From positions 62,001-126,000 of the forward strand of contig JAIQFH010000014.1 in assembly GCA_020073385.1 (NCBI GenBank): a DNA stretch of 64,000 nt, given 5' to 3'. This document shows, piece by piece, positions 43,288-61,246 of this stretch (position 1 is the stretch's first letter; each line of letters opens with the position of its first letter). Origin of the DNA: Terriglobia bacterium. GTDB taxonomy: Bacteria; Acidobacteriota; Terriglobia; Terriglobales; Acidobacteriaceae. The translations under genes and the position numbers were made by a program. Under the pieces are notes generated by a model. That model ran no database searches and was not told where the DNA came from. It saw nothing but the letters and a program-made list of their open reading frames with translations.

Positions 43288-44670
43288 ATGAATCAACAAA
43301 CCTGTAGATGGACGATGGGCAGGCTTGTTTTAGTCGCGTTAACGTGCCTGGTAACGCACATTGGCGCAGCTCAGGATGCCCCGAAACCGGTGCAAGATCC
43401 GCAGATCGCGGGGGCTTTGCACCAGATTTCAGCGCAGCGCATTCAAGCGGATATCGAGAAACTGGTGAGCTTTGGGACGCGGCTGACTTTGTCGGCCCAG
43501 GATCCGTCATCGATTGCGGCGGGACGCGGCATCGGGGCGGCGCGGGAGTGGATCAGGGCGGAGTTCGAGCGCTATTCGAAAGATTGTGGGGGATGCCTGG
43601 AGGTGAAGACCGACAGTTTCACCGAGCCGCCGGCGGACCGCATTCCTACGGCGACCGAAATCACCAATGTTTATGCGGTGTTGAAGGGGACCGATCCGGC
43701 GCAGGCTAAACGCATGGTGCTGGTGACTGGGCATTACGATTCGCGGAACAGCGACACGCTGGATGTAAAAGGCGACGCTCCGGGATCTAATGATGATGCC
43801 AGCGGAACAGCGGTGAGCCTGGAGTGCGCGCGCGTCCTGAGCAAGATTAAGTTTCCTGCAACGATCATTTTTCTTGCTGTGGCGGGGGAGGAACAGGGAC
43901 TCAACGGCAGCCGCCATTTCGCGAAGATCGTGAAGGAGCAGGGTTGGAATTTGGAGGCTGTACTCAATAACGACATCGTTGGCGGAGACAAGAGCGGGGA
44001 GCAGGATCATTCGGTGGTGCGCGTGTTTTCCGAGGGCCTGCCGATCGCCGCAACAGAGCAGGATGTGCGGCGGATTCGCGGGCTGGGTGGCGAGAATGAC
44101 TCGGGATCGCGGCAAGTGGCACGGTATATCGCCGAAGTTGGGCGGACGTATGACGCCGGGGTGAAGCCGATGCTGGTGTTCCGCCTGGACCGTTATCTGC
44201 GCGGCGGGGATCATTCAGCGTTCAACCAGGAGGGAATTTCGGCGGTACGCCTGACGGAGTTCCGCGAAGACTTTCATCACCAGCATCAGAATGTGCGGGA
44301 TGAAAACGGGATTGAGTACGGCGACTTGCCAAAGTTTGTGGATTACGACTACGTGGCGCATGTGGCCGGGCTGAATGCGGCGACGCTAGCGTCACTGGCG
44401 GCGGCACCGGCTCCTCCGGCGAACGTGCATATCCTGGTCAAAGATCTGGAGAATGATTCGACGCTGACGTGGGATGCTTCGCCTGGGGCCGCTGGCTATG
44501 AAGTGCTGTGGCGGGCGACCGCCAATCCAGAGTGGGAGCATGTGCAGAATTTCGGCGGGGCGACGCGGGCTACGCTGAAGCTTTCCAAAGACAATGTGAT
44601 TTTCGGGGTGCAAAGTGTGGACGGGGCGGGGCATCGCAGTCTCGCGGTGGTACCGACGCCAGAGCGCTAG
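43288..44670 (+). CDS. secreted M28 family zinc peptidase
   Basis: A 460-residue aminopeptidase-type protein. A signal peptide (LVLVALTCLVTHIGAAQ) leads a PA-free M28 domain with all di-zinc ligands: VTGHYDSRNSD (His), GSNDDASGTAVSLE (bridging Asp), AVAGEEQGLNGS (catalytic Glu pair), LNNDIVGGD (Asp) and RGGDHSAFNQEG (His). A fibronectin-like beta domain follows from about residue 375 (NDSTLTWDASPGAAGYEVLWR). It probably trims peptides in the periplasm. Rhomboid follows 69 bp downstream. Confidence 0.9.
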   Translation: MNQQTCRWTMGRLVLVALTCLVTHIGAAQDAPKPVQDPQIAGALHQISAQRIQADIEKLVSFGTRLTLSAQDPSSIAAGRGIGAAREWIRAEFERYSKDCGGCLEVKTDSFTEPPADRIPTATEITNVYAVLKGTDPAQAKRMVLVTGHYDSRNSDTLDVKGDAPGSNDDASGTAVSLECARVLSKIKFPATIIFLAVAGEEQGLNGSRHFAKIVKEQGWNLEAVLNNDIVGGDKSGEQDHSVVRVFSEGLPIAATEQDVRRIRGLGGENDSGSRQVARYIAEVGRTYDAGVKPMLVFRLDRYLRGGDHSAFNQEGISAVRLTEFREDFHHQHQNVRDENGIEYGDLPKFVDYDYVAHVAGLNAATLASLAAAPAPPANVHILVKDLENDSTLTWDASPGAAGYEVLWRATANPEWEHVQNFGGATRATLKLSKDNVIFGVQSVDGAGHRSLAVVPTPER

Positions 44671-44739
44671 GAAGGTGTTGCGGTCATCAAGCGAGTAGAA
44701 TTGGAGGGAGGTCAGTCCGTGCGTCGAACTGGGGAACCA

Positions 44740-45564
44740 ATGACGTTGAGCCTGCCGCCATTCACCAGGGCGGTGACGTGGCTGCTCGGAATCAACACGG
44801 CGATCTTTCTGCTTCGGTACGCGCTCGAGTTATTCGGCCTGCCCGCTCGAGCTTTCGCGATTCTCTATCTATCGTTAATTCCCGTGCAGGTCGTAGCGCA
44901 CGGATGGATCTGGCAGCTCGTAACCTATAGCTTCCTGCATTTCGACTTCTGGCACTGGTTTGGAAATATGATCGGGTTGTGGATGTTTGGTTCGGCGATC
45001 GAGGCAGCCTGGGGCAAGAGACGATTTCTGGAACTGTATTTCCTCGGTGCAATCGGAGCGGCTATAACCACCATCGCATTTTCCTATACCCATATCCTGG
45101 GCAAACCTGACACTCCTACCGTGGGCGCCTCCGGCGGAGTCTTCGCCATCCTCATCGCGTTTGGAATCCTCTTCGCGGAAAACGAAATCCTGATGATTCC
45201 GTTCCCTTTTGCGATTAAAGCGAAATACTTCGTGGGGATTCTGATCGTGGTCACGTTGGCGTTCGCGATGGCGGGCGGGGGAAATGTGGCGTATGTCGCG
45301 CACCTTGGCGGATTGCTGTTCGGCTGGCTTTATGTTCGGCGCGGGCCGAAGCCGGCGCTGGTAAATGTGGGTCTTTCGGAGCGCTATTACGGACTGCGCA
45401 ATTCGTACTATCGCTGGAAGCGGCGGCGGGCGGCGAAGAAGTTTGAAGTCTACATGCGCCAGCACGACCGGGACGTGCACTTCGACGAGCATGGGAACTA
45501 CATTCCTCCGGACGACCCGGGGCGCAAAGGGAACGGCGGGGGGAAATCGGGATGGGTGAACTAG
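44740..45564 (+). CDS. rhomboid family intramembrane serine protease
   Basis: About 274 residues with six membrane helices. The catalytic Ser is in TVGASGGVFAILIAFG (GxSG) and the His in VAHLGGLLFGWLYV. The L1 loop helix has FLHFDFWHWFGNMIGLWMFG with the conserved HxxxN. It cleaves transmembrane substrates. A basic cytoplasmic tail (YRWKRRRAAKKFEVYM) extends beyond the last helix. The ATG at 44740 is preferred; the frame is open from 44701. Confidence 0.9.
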   Translation: MTLSLPPFTRAVTWLLGINTAIFLLRYALELFGLPARAFAILYLSLIPVQVVAHGWIWQLVTYSFLHFDFWHWFGNMIGLWMFGSAIEAAWGKRRFLELYFLGAIGAAITTIAFSYTHILGKPDTPTVGASGGVFAILIAFGILFAENEILMIPFPFAIKAKYFVGILIVVTLAFAMAGGGNVAYVAHLGGLLFGWLYVRRGPKPALVNVGLSERYYGLRNSYYRWKRRRAAKKFEVYMRQHDRDVHFDEHGNYIPPDDPGRKGNGGGKSGWVN

Positions 45565-45604
45565 GGGCTACCGTCCGTCTGTAGGTTCTTGTCGGTTGAA
45601 AGAT

Positions 45605-45727
45605 CTTCTGTAGAGACGTAGCTGGCTACGTCTTTGCGTGCAGCGTTCCAAAGGCTGACAATTGCAACGAAGGCTCCACTCGGTGCTCTTCGTGGCTAAA
45701 GAGACGTTGCAAGCAACGTCTCTACGA
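45605..45727. repeat. GCAACGTCTCTACG-type repeat pair
   Basis: GTAGAGACGTAGCTGGCTAC and GAGACGTTGCAAGCAACGTC, both hairpin-forming. The same family is at 34765-34853. It borders the end of the hydrolase gene, whose stop (45722) is inside it. Confidence 0.55.
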
Positions 45728-46444
45728 TCGCAGAGCGATAAACTCTGCCACAATCTGCTTTGGCAGTTCTTCCCTTTTTCCCTTGAAACCCAGGTCGTGA
45801 CCGGCGCCTTCTACCGCGAGCAGATTTGTTTTGGCGGGAATCATTTTGATCGCGCGCTCGATTTCTTGAATCGAACCGAAGGGGTCGCGAGTGCCGTGGA
45901 CGAAGAGCGTAGGCGTGCGCAAGTCGGGGAGATGTTGCGTGCGTTGTTGCTCGGGGCGGCGCGGGGGATGCAGCGGGTAAGAGAGCAGCACAAGCGCTGA
46001 CACTAGATCGGGCTCTTCAGCGCAGAGCATGCTGGACTGGCGTCCGCCGTAGGAATGCCCGCCGAGGAAGATACGGGCCTCTTTGGGCTTGTCCGGGCTA
46101 GAATCCCCACTTCTCCCAAAATCGGGGAGAAGTGGGGCACCCAAGTTGTTTTTCAGCGCAGTGATGGCGTTCTTCAGGCCGGCGCGATCGCGAGCGGCGT
46201 CGCCGGGACCGGGCGGGCCGAAAGATCGCACTTGGCGGTAGGGCAGGTTGCAACGCAGCACCGTATAGCCGGCGTTGGCGAATGAGTCGGCTAACGCGCG
46301 CAGCAGCGGGGCTTGGGCGTTGCCTCCGGCGCCGTGGGTCAGGACCAGAGCGTCGCCATTGGGCGTTTCAGCGACGTGCAGAAATCCGCGGATGTGTGGA
46401 TCGACGGCGGCGTCAACAAATTCGCGGATGGAGGACGAGGACAA
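45722..46444 (-). CDS. alpha/beta hydrolase of the KANL3/Tex30 type, with repeat-derived insertion
   Basis: A 240-residue cytoplasmic hydrolase: LVLTHGAGGNAQAPLL (oxyanion), nucleophile Ser in LGGHSYGGRQSSML (about 124), Asp in GTRDPFG and His in EGAGHDLGF. Between KNNL and ARIFLGG about 22 residues (GAPLLPDFGRSGDSSPDKPK) are encoded by a perfect 12-bp inverted repeat, CCCCACTTCTCC/GGAGAAGTGGGG (46105-46116, 46126-46137). This is an in-frame insertion just before the nucleophile strand. Substrate unknown. Confidence 0.83.
   Translation of the reverse strand: MSSSSIREFVDAAVDPHIRGFLHVAETPNGDALVLTHGAGGNAQAPLLRALADSFANAGYTVLRCNLPYRQVRSFGPPGPGDAARDRAGLKNAITALKNNLGAPLLPDFGRSGDSSPDKPKEARIFLGGHSYGGRQSSMLCAEEPDLVSALVLLSYPLHPPRRPEQQRTQHLPDLRTPTLFVHGTRDPFGSIQEIERAIKMIPAKTNLLAVEGAGHDLGFKGKREELPKQIVAEFIALRS
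46105..46137. repeat. palindrome inserted in the hydrolase gene
   Basis: CCCCACTTCTCC, 9-nt loop, GGAGAAGTGGGG, perfect 12-bp stem, inside the coding frame. Confidence 0.75.
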
Positions 46445-46526
46445 GGGATCATTCTATCGCGCAGAGTGCGCCCGAACAGAGCTGTGCAGGCGGATTCCAC
46501 GTCTTCCCAAGTTGGCGGCGGGTGAC

Positions 46527-46578
46527 GTGCGGCCGCGCTTCGCGCTGACCGGACAGCCGAGGCGGCGGTCGCTACATG
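46527..46578 (-). repeat. family A palindromic repeat (copy 7)
   Basis: GCGCTTCGCGCTGACCGGAC, arm GACAGCCGAGGCGGCGGTC, CTACATGTG. The closing arm is mutated. The TAG of the ABM-like gene (46572-46574) is inside the element's edge. Confidence 0.7.
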
Positions 46579-46868
46579 TGCATGGGCACTTCAGACAGCG
46601 TCTCGTAGACCTTCACAATCTGGATTTCGTTGCCTAGTTTGGCCCAGCAACGGAGCATTTCGGGGTCTTCCTGCGCGGAGCGGCGAGCGTCTTCTGACTT
46701 CCAGTAGCGAAAGAAAACGTAGTGGTGCTCGCGGTCGCGATAGAGCAGGTCGCGGCCGTAGCCTTTTTTGGCAACGATGGATGTGAGTTCGTGGAACGTC
46801 TCTAAGGCGGCGGCTTCGTGTTCGGGGATAGGTTCCCAGATGGCTACCGAGAGAATCTCTTGTGCCAT
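46572..46868 (-). CDS. antibiotic biosynthesis monooxygenase-like protein
   Basis: A 98-residue dimeric alpha-beta barrel of the ABM superfamily: LSVAIWEPIPEHEAAALETFHEL (strand and first helix) and DREHHYVFFRYWKSEDARRSAQ (the conserved F-x-x-W region). Members oxidise aromatics, degrade haem or act as signal proteins; none can be chosen here. The stop codon is contributed by the repeat at 46527-46578. Monocistronic, 106 bp after pyruvate kinase on the same strand. Confidence 0.72.
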   Translation of the reverse strand: MAQEILSVAIWEPIPEHEAAALETFHELTSIVAKKGYGRDLLYRDREHHYVFFRYWKSEDARRSAQEDPEMLRCWAKLGNEIQIVKVYETLSEVPMHM

Positions 46869-46973
46869 AAACGGGAATTATACTTCGGCGCTCGAAATCT
46901 TGAACCGCAAAGTTCGCAGAGAACGGCCGCAGAGGACGCAGAGCGAAAACGCTGCAATATCGACGCGCAACCG

Positions 46974-48488
46974 TTAGCGGCGGTGCTTTTTGGGGTGAAC
47001 GATATTTTCGGCTTCCTGCTCGGTGACGATGTGGAGGCGCATGAGATTTGTGGAGCCGGAGGCCTGGCGGGTGCCGGCTACGACGCCCAGCACGTCTTTC
47101 GGCTGCAGGACGCCGCGACGGACCAGGTCCTGCTCGGCCATGATGACCATCTGCTCGGCGCTGCGCGCCTGGCGGCAGCGCACGGGATGGACGCCCCAGT
47201 AGAGATTCATGCGATGGACCACCGGCTCCACGTGGGTGAAGGCATAGATCGGGGCGGGCGGGCGGTACTTCGAGATCATGCGGGCGGTGTTGCCGGTTTC
47301 AGTGAAGATGGCGATGGCACCCATCGGGAGATCTTCGGCGGCGTGGGCGATCGATTCGCAGATAGTTTCGGCGACGGAGAGTCCGCGGCGGTCGCGGCGG
47401 CGGCGCATGTGGCCAAGGTCGGCGACATTGCTTTCCGCCTCGACGACGATGCGCGACATGATCTCGACGGACTCGCGGGGATACTTTCCGCTGGCCGTTT
47501 CAGCCGAGAGCATGACAGCGTCGGTACCGTCAAAGACGGCGTTGGCGACGTCGCTGGCCTCGGCGCGCGTGGGGCGCGGGTTTTCGATCATCGATTCGAG
47601 CATCTGCGTGGCGGTGATGACGGGCTTGCGCCAGGCCGCGGCGCGGCGGATTACGTGCTTCTGGATCACCGGAACTTTTTCGGGAGCCATCTCGACGCCG
47701 AGATCGCCGCGGGCAACCATGACTCCGTCGGCAGCTTCCAGGATTTCTTCCAGATGATCGATGGCCTGTGGCTTTTCGAGCTTGGCGATGACCGGGACGT
47801 CGCTTTTATGCGAGGCAATGATTCGCTTGACCTCGGTGACGTCGGCGGCGGTGCGGACGAAAGAGAGAGCGACAGCGTCGACGCCGTGCTTTAAGCCGAA
47901 TTCCAGGTCTTTGCGATCTTTGGAAGTCAGAGCCGGAATGGAAAGCGCAACGCCGGGGAGATTGATGCCTTTTTGCTCTCCAAGCAGGCCGCCGTTCATG
48001 ACGTCGCAGAGGACATCTTTTCCGTGGATGGCTTGGACCTGGAGTTCGATCAGGCCGTCGCTGAGCAGGATGCGCGCGCCGGGCGTAATCTCGCGGGCGA
48101 GGTCGGGGAAGGTGGTAGAGATGCGAGTCGCATTCCCCGGCACTTCGTCGGGCGTGATGGTGACGATCGAGCCGGTCTTCAGAAAGACGGGCTTGCGCTG
48201 TTCCAACAGGCCCGTGCGGATCTTGGGGCCTTGCAGGTCCTGGAGGATACAGACAGTGCGTCCCTCGCGCTGGGCAGCGCGGCGCAAGCGCTGGATATTG
48301 TGGGCGTGATCTTCATGGGTTCCGTGGGAGAAGTTCAGGCGGGCGATGTCCATGCCGAGCCGGAGCAGGTCGCGCATGGCGGATTCGGTAGAGCAGGACG
48401 GGCCGATAGTGCAGATAATTTTTGCGCGTCTTGCGGCGGAATTCGGCTGAATAGGGTTCTCCTCGGGATTGTGACTTCCTGTTTTCAA
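46974..48488 (-). CDS. pyk: pyruvate kinase
   Basis: A 504-residue glycolytic enzyme making pyruvate and ATP from PEP. N-terminal KIICTIGPSC and ARLNFSHGTHEDH, the K/Mg site (VMVARGDLGVEMAPEKVP, about 265), the signature PVITATQMLESMIENPRPTRAEASDVANAVFDG region and SAETASGKYP are all intact. The C-terminal allosteric domain is complete (AIFTETGNTARMISKYRP). The start at 48488 leaves a 15-residue polar leader before RRAKIICTIG. Confidence 0.95.
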   Translation of the reverse strand: MKTGSHNPEENPIQPNSAARRAKIICTIGPSCSTESAMRDLLRLGMDIARLNFSHGTHEDHAHNIQRLRRAAQREGRTVCILQDLQGPKIRTGLLEQRKPVFLKTGSIVTITPDEVPGNATRISTTFPDLAREITPGARILLSDGLIELQVQAIHGKDVLCDVMNGGLLGEQKGINLPGVALSIPALTSKDRKDLEFGLKHGVDAVALSFVRTAADVTEVKRIIASHKSDVPVIAKLEKPQAIDHLEEILEAADGVMVARGDLGVEMAPEKVPVIQKHVIRRAAAWRKPVITATQMLESMIENPRPTRAEASDVANAVFDGTDAVMLSAETASGKYPRESVEIMSRIVVEAESNVADLGHMRRRRDRRGLSVAETICESIAHAAEDLPMGAIAIFTETGNTARMISKYRPPAPIYAFTHVEPVVHRMNLYWGVHPVRCRQARSAEQMVIMAEQDLVRRGVLQPKDVLGVVAGTRQASGSTNLMRLHIVTEQEAENIVHPKKHRR

Positions 48489-48569
48489 AGGGTCCTCGAC
48501 AAGGATGAGGGTGCCTACCGAGCCTAAATCAGTCCAAGAATTCTATGATCCAACCCGATCCTCTGCCTA

Positions 48570-48690
48570 CAATGTCATTCCGAGTGAAGCGAGGAATCCC
48601 TACGTCTGGCACTACATTTCGGGTAGGGATGCTTCGACTCCGAACGAGTTCGCTTCGCGATCTCGTTCTCCGCTCAGCATGACAACTATC
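48570..48690. repeat. TCATTCCGA-type inverted element
   Basis: GTCATTCCGAGTGAAGCGAG with the TCCGCTCAGCATGAC right arm, inner GAACGAGTTCGCTTC; related to 22320-22440. Confidence 0.55.
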
Positions 48691-48711
48691 CAAAGTGGGC
48701 GAAATTCGAGT

Positions 48712-49668
48712 TTACGATTTGGAATTGTTGATCGCCGTCAATTCCTTCCCTAGCATGGCGCGAGGAAATAGTAGCGCATTGAACTCGGCGCCGACCAGCA
48801 CCACAAGAGATATCAGGTACATCCAGACGAGCAGGGCCATGCCCACGCCGAGCGATCCATAGATGGTGGTGAAGTCTCCAAAGTGCTGCAGGTAATAGCG
48901 GAAGCCGACCGTCACGGAGAACCAGACGATGGTCGCGAAAACTGCGCCGGGAATAACGCTGTGCCAGGGTTGCGTCCGGGGGACAGCATTGTGGTAGATC
49001 AAGGCAATGACCGCGAGGCTGGTGAGAGTGGCGATGAGCCAACGTATCGCCCCCCACAGCAAGAGTACATAGGGGCTGAAATCGGGGTCTATGTACGGCA
49101 GTAGGCGAATCTCGAACTTGCTGCCAACGGCCACCAGAATTGTGGCAAAGGTCATGGGGACCAGGGCAAACACAACCAGCAGAAATGCGATGAGGCGTTC
49201 TTTCACCAAGCCCCAGGTTCTTGGCAGCTCGTAGCAGCGACGGAAGCCTTCCATCCAGGAGATCATGACGCCGGAAGCCGTCCAGAGCGTGATGACCGAA
49301 GTTGTGACGAGAAATCCGACCGGATGCTTTCCTGCACCCTTCAGATAATTGAGCACGGTGTTGCTGCCGGCTGGAAGAATGCTGCCCAGGGCATACGAGA
49401 TTTCGCGAAGATAAGGCGCACCTTTGCGCCAATTTGCGAGAACTGAGCCAAGGATCACTAAACCGGGGAAGAAGGTAAGGATCGACGAGTATGCCGAGGC
49501 CTTGGCAATCGCAAAGGCATCGTGGACGAAGGCGCGGCCGAAGGATATTCCGAGAAGCCGGAGTAAGCGCCACATACGCTGACTTAGCTTAGGGCCTGGA
49601 GGTACCACACGCAAAGAAGGAAGTGGTGCAGGTTCCTCAATGCGCACTCGCTGGGGGGTAGCGTGCAT
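48712..49668 (-). CDS. YihY/virulence factor BrkB family membrane protein
   Basis: A 318-residue integral membrane protein with six helices. It matches YihY/BrkB in size and blocks: FGRAFVHDAFAIAKASAYSSILTFFPGLV, TASGVMISWMEGFRRCYE, PRTQPWHSVIPGAVFATIVW and GSLGVGMALLVWMYLISLVVLVGAEFNA. The function of this widespread family is unknown (once misnamed RNase BN). It is followed by rpoC's 3' end upstream on the same strand, 74 bp apart. Confidence 0.9.
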   Translation of the reverse strand: MHATPQRVRIEEPAPLPSLRVVPPGPKLSQRMWRLLRLLGISFGRAFVHDAFAIAKASAYSSILTFFPGLVILGSVLANWRKGAPYLREISYALGSILPAGSNTVLNYLKGAGKHPVGFLVTTSVITLWTASGVMISWMEGFRRCYELPRTWGLVKERLIAFLLVVFALVPMTFATILVAVGSKFEIRLLPYIDPDFSPYVLLLWGAIRWLIATLTSLAVIALIYHNAVPRTQPWHSVIPGAVFATIVWFSVTVGFRYYLQHFGDFTTIYGSLGVGMALLVWMYLISLVVLVGAEFNALLFPRAMLGKELTAINNSKS

Positions 49669-49741
49669 TTGTTATTGGATGAATATGAAAGCGGGCCCGG
49701 AGACCCTAGACCTGGGACTCCGGACCCTTAGTTCATTCACC

Positions 49742-53974
<4,233 letters not shown>

Positions 53975-54027
53975 GGTGTTCCTCCGCTTCCTGCGGTCCT
54001 GACGCGTCCGCTGACGGAGCTCTAAAA

Positions 54028-54062
54028 CAAGTTCTCTGTTCCCGGTTCTCAGTTCTCAGTTA
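54028..54062. repeat. GTTCTC tandem repeat in the rpoB-rpoC gap
   Basis: AGTTCTCTGTTCCCGGTTC with AGTTCTCAGTT, the same kind as 39479-39540. Confidence 0.55.
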
Positions 54063-54149
54063 AAACCGAGATCGAACTCTCGCCTTTCATGCGGCATTGA
54101 GCTCGGAATGCCGCAGTGGCCGTAAGTCAAAATCTCTTTCACCGTTGCC

Positions 54150-54185
54150 CCGGCTGGCTGTGGCGGCGAGACGCCGCCACCACAG
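54150..54185. repeat. palindrome after rpoB
   Basis: CTGTGGCGGCG-AGA-CGCCGCCACCACAG forms a strong imperfect hairpin about 20 bp after the rpoB stop. It may terminate or process the long operon mRNA, but no T-run follows. Confidence 0.5.
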
Positions 54186-54206
54186 CCGCCCGGACGGCGG
54201 CGCTAC

Positions 54207-58667
<4,461 letters not shown>

Positions 58668-59076
58668 CGTTAAGAAACTCCCAATCTCACGCGCAACCGA
58701 AGGTCACGCTTAAACCGCGGAATGTGGGGCGTGTACCGCCCCGCGGGACTTGCTTATGTGCAGAGCCGGAACAACTTAGAACCTAAAAGACGACGGGGCG
58801 CCCGCAGGGACAGTGGTTCCCGCAGACGCCTTGCAAGGCGTTTCGCCATTTCTGATTTGAACTCTTTCGTGCCAGTATCTCGGCCTGTTTCCGCTCCGCC
58901 TGCCCGCGGAGCAGCCTGCCAGAACTTCCCCGCGCGAGACTCGCTCGCGCTCGATAGCACCCTGGGAAGCGGTGTTATATAGATGCTAACATCGCCGCCC
59001 AAGGTTCACAAGTAGGAACGGACCAGAAAAACGATTTTGCACAACTTACGATGGAGCCTAGGACTGCGGCCCTGGT

Positions 59077-59122
59077 TCATGGTGGGGACAGCCGCCTCGG
59101 CTGTCCAGTCGCGGAGCGACGA
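59077..59122 (+). repeat. family A palindromic repeat (copy 8)
   Basis: GTGGGGACAGCCG-CCT-CGGCTGTCC, then CGCGGAGCGACGAAAC. Opposite to copies 9-12; with copy 9 it makes a large inverted pair. Confidence 0.75.
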
Positions 59123-59159
59123 AACAGTCCGTCTCGTCACCCCTGCTCTGGATCAGCAA

Positions 59160-59212
59160 AGACCTGTCGAGTTTTGCTCGACCGGACGGCCGAGGCGGCC
59201 GTCCCCACATGA
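59160..59212 (-). repeat. family A palindromic repeat (copy 9)
   Basis: Core GGACGGCCG-AGG-CGGCCGTCC-like at 59184-59204, CCCACATGAG edge; about 20 bp after the rplL stop, sense orientation. Confidence 0.75.
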
Positions 59213-59226
59213 GCACCTCAGATCCC

Positions 59227-59613
59227 TTACTTTACCTCTACCGTAGCGCCAGCTTCGGTGAACTTCTTCTTGATGGTCTCGGCCTCTTCCTTGGAGACGC
59301 CTTCTTTCACGTTCTTGGGCGCTCCGTCGACCAGTTCCTTGGCCTCTTTCAGGCCCAGGCTGGTGACTTCGCGAACGGCCTTGATCACGTTGATCTTGTT
59401 GGCACCGACTTCCTTGAGGACGACGGTAAATTCGGTCTTCTCTTCTGCCGGAGCCGCTCCTGCACCTGCAGCCGCACCGCCGCCCGCCACCATCACGGGA
59501 GCCGCTGCCGCCGCCGACACGCCTAAACGCGCTTCCAGCTTCTTGACCAGTTCTGCCGCTTCGAGCAGCGACAAGCCTACGATCGAGTCTTCAATCTGTT
59601 GCAGATCCGCCAT
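59227..59613 (-). CDS. rplL: 50S ribosomal protein L7/L12
   Basis: A 128-residue stalk protein that recruits translational GTPases. The N-terminal dimerisation helix ([29 protein letters not shown]), the Ala/Gly-rich hinge (residues about 35-55) and the C-terminal domain ([37 protein letters not shown]) are all present. Length standard. Second gene of the rplJ-rplL pair, 217 bp after rplJ, a wider gap than usual, filled by repeat copy 10. Confidence 0.97.
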   Translation of the reverse strand: MADLQQIEDSIVGLSLLEAAELVKKLEARLGVSAAAAAPVMVAGGGAAAGAGAAPAEEKTEFTVVLKEVGANKINVIKAVREVTSLGLKEAKELVDGAPKNVKEGVSKEEAETIKKKFTEAGATVEVK

Positions 59614-59766
59614 GTTGATTCTCCGTTATTTAGTCTCTTGCTTTCGTCACCCACAGGCCAGGTTTCCAGTGCGACCAGGGTCCGTTTCCTCGCGCCAGAC
59701 AACGTTTGGAAAGGACCGCGCAACCCCTGAACTGCTGATGACCAAACTCGTTTATGCAGCCGGCCA

Positions 59767-59818
59767 AAACCACGTTCGCTGCGCTTGCTGGACGGCCGAA
59801 GGCGGCCGTCCCCACACA
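59767..59818 (-). repeat. family A palindromic repeat (copy 10)
   Basis: Core GGACGGCCG-N4-CGGCCGTCC at 59790-59811 with the TTCGCTGCGCTTGCT tail; 12 bp after the rplJ stop, sense orientation. Confidence 0.75.
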
Positions 59819-59830
59819 ATCTTTGCCCCT

Positions 59831-60364
59831 CTAGGCTTCCTTGAACTTCTTCTGCTGCACACCCTGGTCGACAACCACCGCCAGGTTGCGGCCTACTGCG
59901 CCCATTGCTGTGACTAGGCGCTGTGCCGGGGCATTGATCAGGAACAGGAGCTTCGCCATCAGCTCTTCCTTCGAGGGCATCGTCGCCAGCGCTTCGATCT
60001 CCTTAATGTTGATGACGCGGCCTTCAACCACACCGATCTTGAAGGTGAATTCCGGCGTGTCCTTGGCGTACTTGGTCAGGGCCTTGGCCATCGCCACCGG
60101 GTCACCGGTGGTGTAGGCAATCGACGTAACGCCAGCCAGATCCTTCAGCGCGCCTTCGACCTTGGTGCCCTTGGCTGCTTTTTCGGCCAGCGTGTTCTTG
60201 ACCACCTGATACTTGGCGCCCGCGCCGCGCAAAGCCTTGCGCAGCTCATAGTCCTGGGCGACGGTCATCTTGGTGTAGGTCGCTACGACCATGTTTGAAA
60301 CGTTGTTCAGGTCCTTGCTCAGCTTCTCGACCTGCTCTTTCTTCTTTGCTCTAGTAACTGCCAT
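59831..60364 (-). CDS. rplJ: 50S ribosomal protein L10
   Basis: A 177-residue L10, anchor of the L7/L12 stalk. MAVTRAKKKEQVEKLSKDLNNV, the KVTVAQDYELRKALRGAGAKYQVVKNTL block and a C-terminal helix for L12 dimers (PAQRLVTAMGAVGRNLAVVVDQGV) fit the family. In many bacteria L10-L12 represses its own operon by binding the leader; the leader here contains a repeat hairpin instead of an obvious L10 site. Confidence 0.96.
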   Translation of the reverse strand: MAVTRAKKKEQVEKLSKDLNNVSNMVVATYTKMTVAQDYELRKALRGAGAKYQVVKNTLAEKAAKGTKVEGALKDLAGVTSIAYTTGDPVAMAKALTKYAKDTPEFTFKIGVVEGRVINIKEIEALATMPSKEELMAKLLFLINAPAQRLVTAMGAVGRNLAVVVDQGVQQKKFKEA

Positions 60365-60404
60365 GGGTCAATTCCTCGAATCTTGTCAGTCTTAATAGCG
60401 TTCA

Positions 60405-60450
60405 GCGTTGCTCCGCAACGCGGACGGCCGATGGCGGCCGTCCCCACATG
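60405..60450 (-). repeat. family A palindromic repeat (copy 11)
   Basis: Core GGACGGCCG-N4-CGGCCGTCC at 60422-60443, tail GCGTTGCTCCGCAACGC; five to six bases after the rplA stop, sense orientation. Confidence 0.75.
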
Positions 60451-60455
60451 AATTC

Positions 60456-61166
60456 CTATGCCTTCGCGGCCGCTTCGATCGGAGTCACGTCCAACGAAAT
60501 CCCGGGCCCCATCGTCGAACTCAGATAGCACCCCTTGATGTACTTGCCCTTGGCTACCGACGGCTTGGCCTTGATCACGCTGGTGATCAGCACCGTGGCA
60601 TTCTCAATCAGCTTGTCGGGCGTGAACGAAATCTTGCCAACCGGGCAGTGGACGAGAGCCGTCTTGTCGGTACGGAACTCGACCTTGCCGGCCTTCACTT
60701 CCTGCACAGCCTTGCCCACGTCGAAAGTGACCGTGCCGGTCTTTGGATTGGGCATCAGGCCCTTCGGGCCGAGAACTTTACCCAGGCGTCCGACGGATTT
60801 CATCACGTCGGGCGTGGCGATCAGTGCGTCGAAGTCGGTCCAGTTTTCCTTGGTGATCTTCTCGACCATTTCTTCGCCGCCCGCGAAATCGGCGCCTGCA
60901 GCTTCGGCTTCCTTAATTTTGTCGCCGGTCGCGATGACCAGAACCTTTTTCGACTTGCCTAGGCCGTGCGGCAGAACGACTGTGCCGCGGACCATCTGGT
61001 CGGCGTGCTTCGGATCGACTCCCAGCCGCATGGTGACCTCGACGGTCTCATCGAACTTGGCGTACTTCACCTTCTGCAGGAGTGGAACTGCGTCCTGCAG
61101 AACATAGGGGCGCTTCTCGACTGCGGCGTGCGCCTTGGCGATGTTCTTTCCTTCTTTTTTGTTCAT
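60456..61166 (-). CDS. rplA: 50S ribosomal protein L1
   Basis: A 236-residue L1, two-domain protein of the mobile stalk. [60 protein letters not shown] and the C-terminal [10 protein letters not shown] are diagnostic. Length standard. Gap to rplK is 140 bp, with repeat copy 12. Confidence 0.97.
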   Translation of the reverse strand: MNKKEGKNIAKAHAAVEKRPYVLQDAVPLLQKVKYAKFDETVEVTMRLGVDPKHADQMVRGTVVLPHGLGKSKKVLVIATGDKIKEAEAAGADFAGGEEMVEKITKENWTDFDALIATPDVMKSVGRLGKVLGPKGLMPNPKTGTVTFDVGKAVQEVKAGKVEFRTDKTALVHCPVGKISFTPDKLIENATVLITSVIKAKPSVAKGKYIKGCYLSSTMGPGISLDVTPIEAAAKA

Positions 61167-61246
61167 TGCTGCTCCTTGTCTCCCACCGCTAACCGTTGAT
61201 CCGGAGAGCCGTGGTGTTCGACTACAAACTATCTACGCGGCTGGCG

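Larger units (their letters stand above)
58668..59226. other. 559-bp rplL-rpoB spacer
   Basis: Longer than the usual rplL-rpoB gap. It contains two family A copies in opposite orientation (59077-59122, 59160-59212) and a perfect 16-bp palindrome ACGCCTTGCAAGGCGT (58826-58841). An RNA attenuator or processing site is expected here; no T-run terminator was found. Confidence 0.6.
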
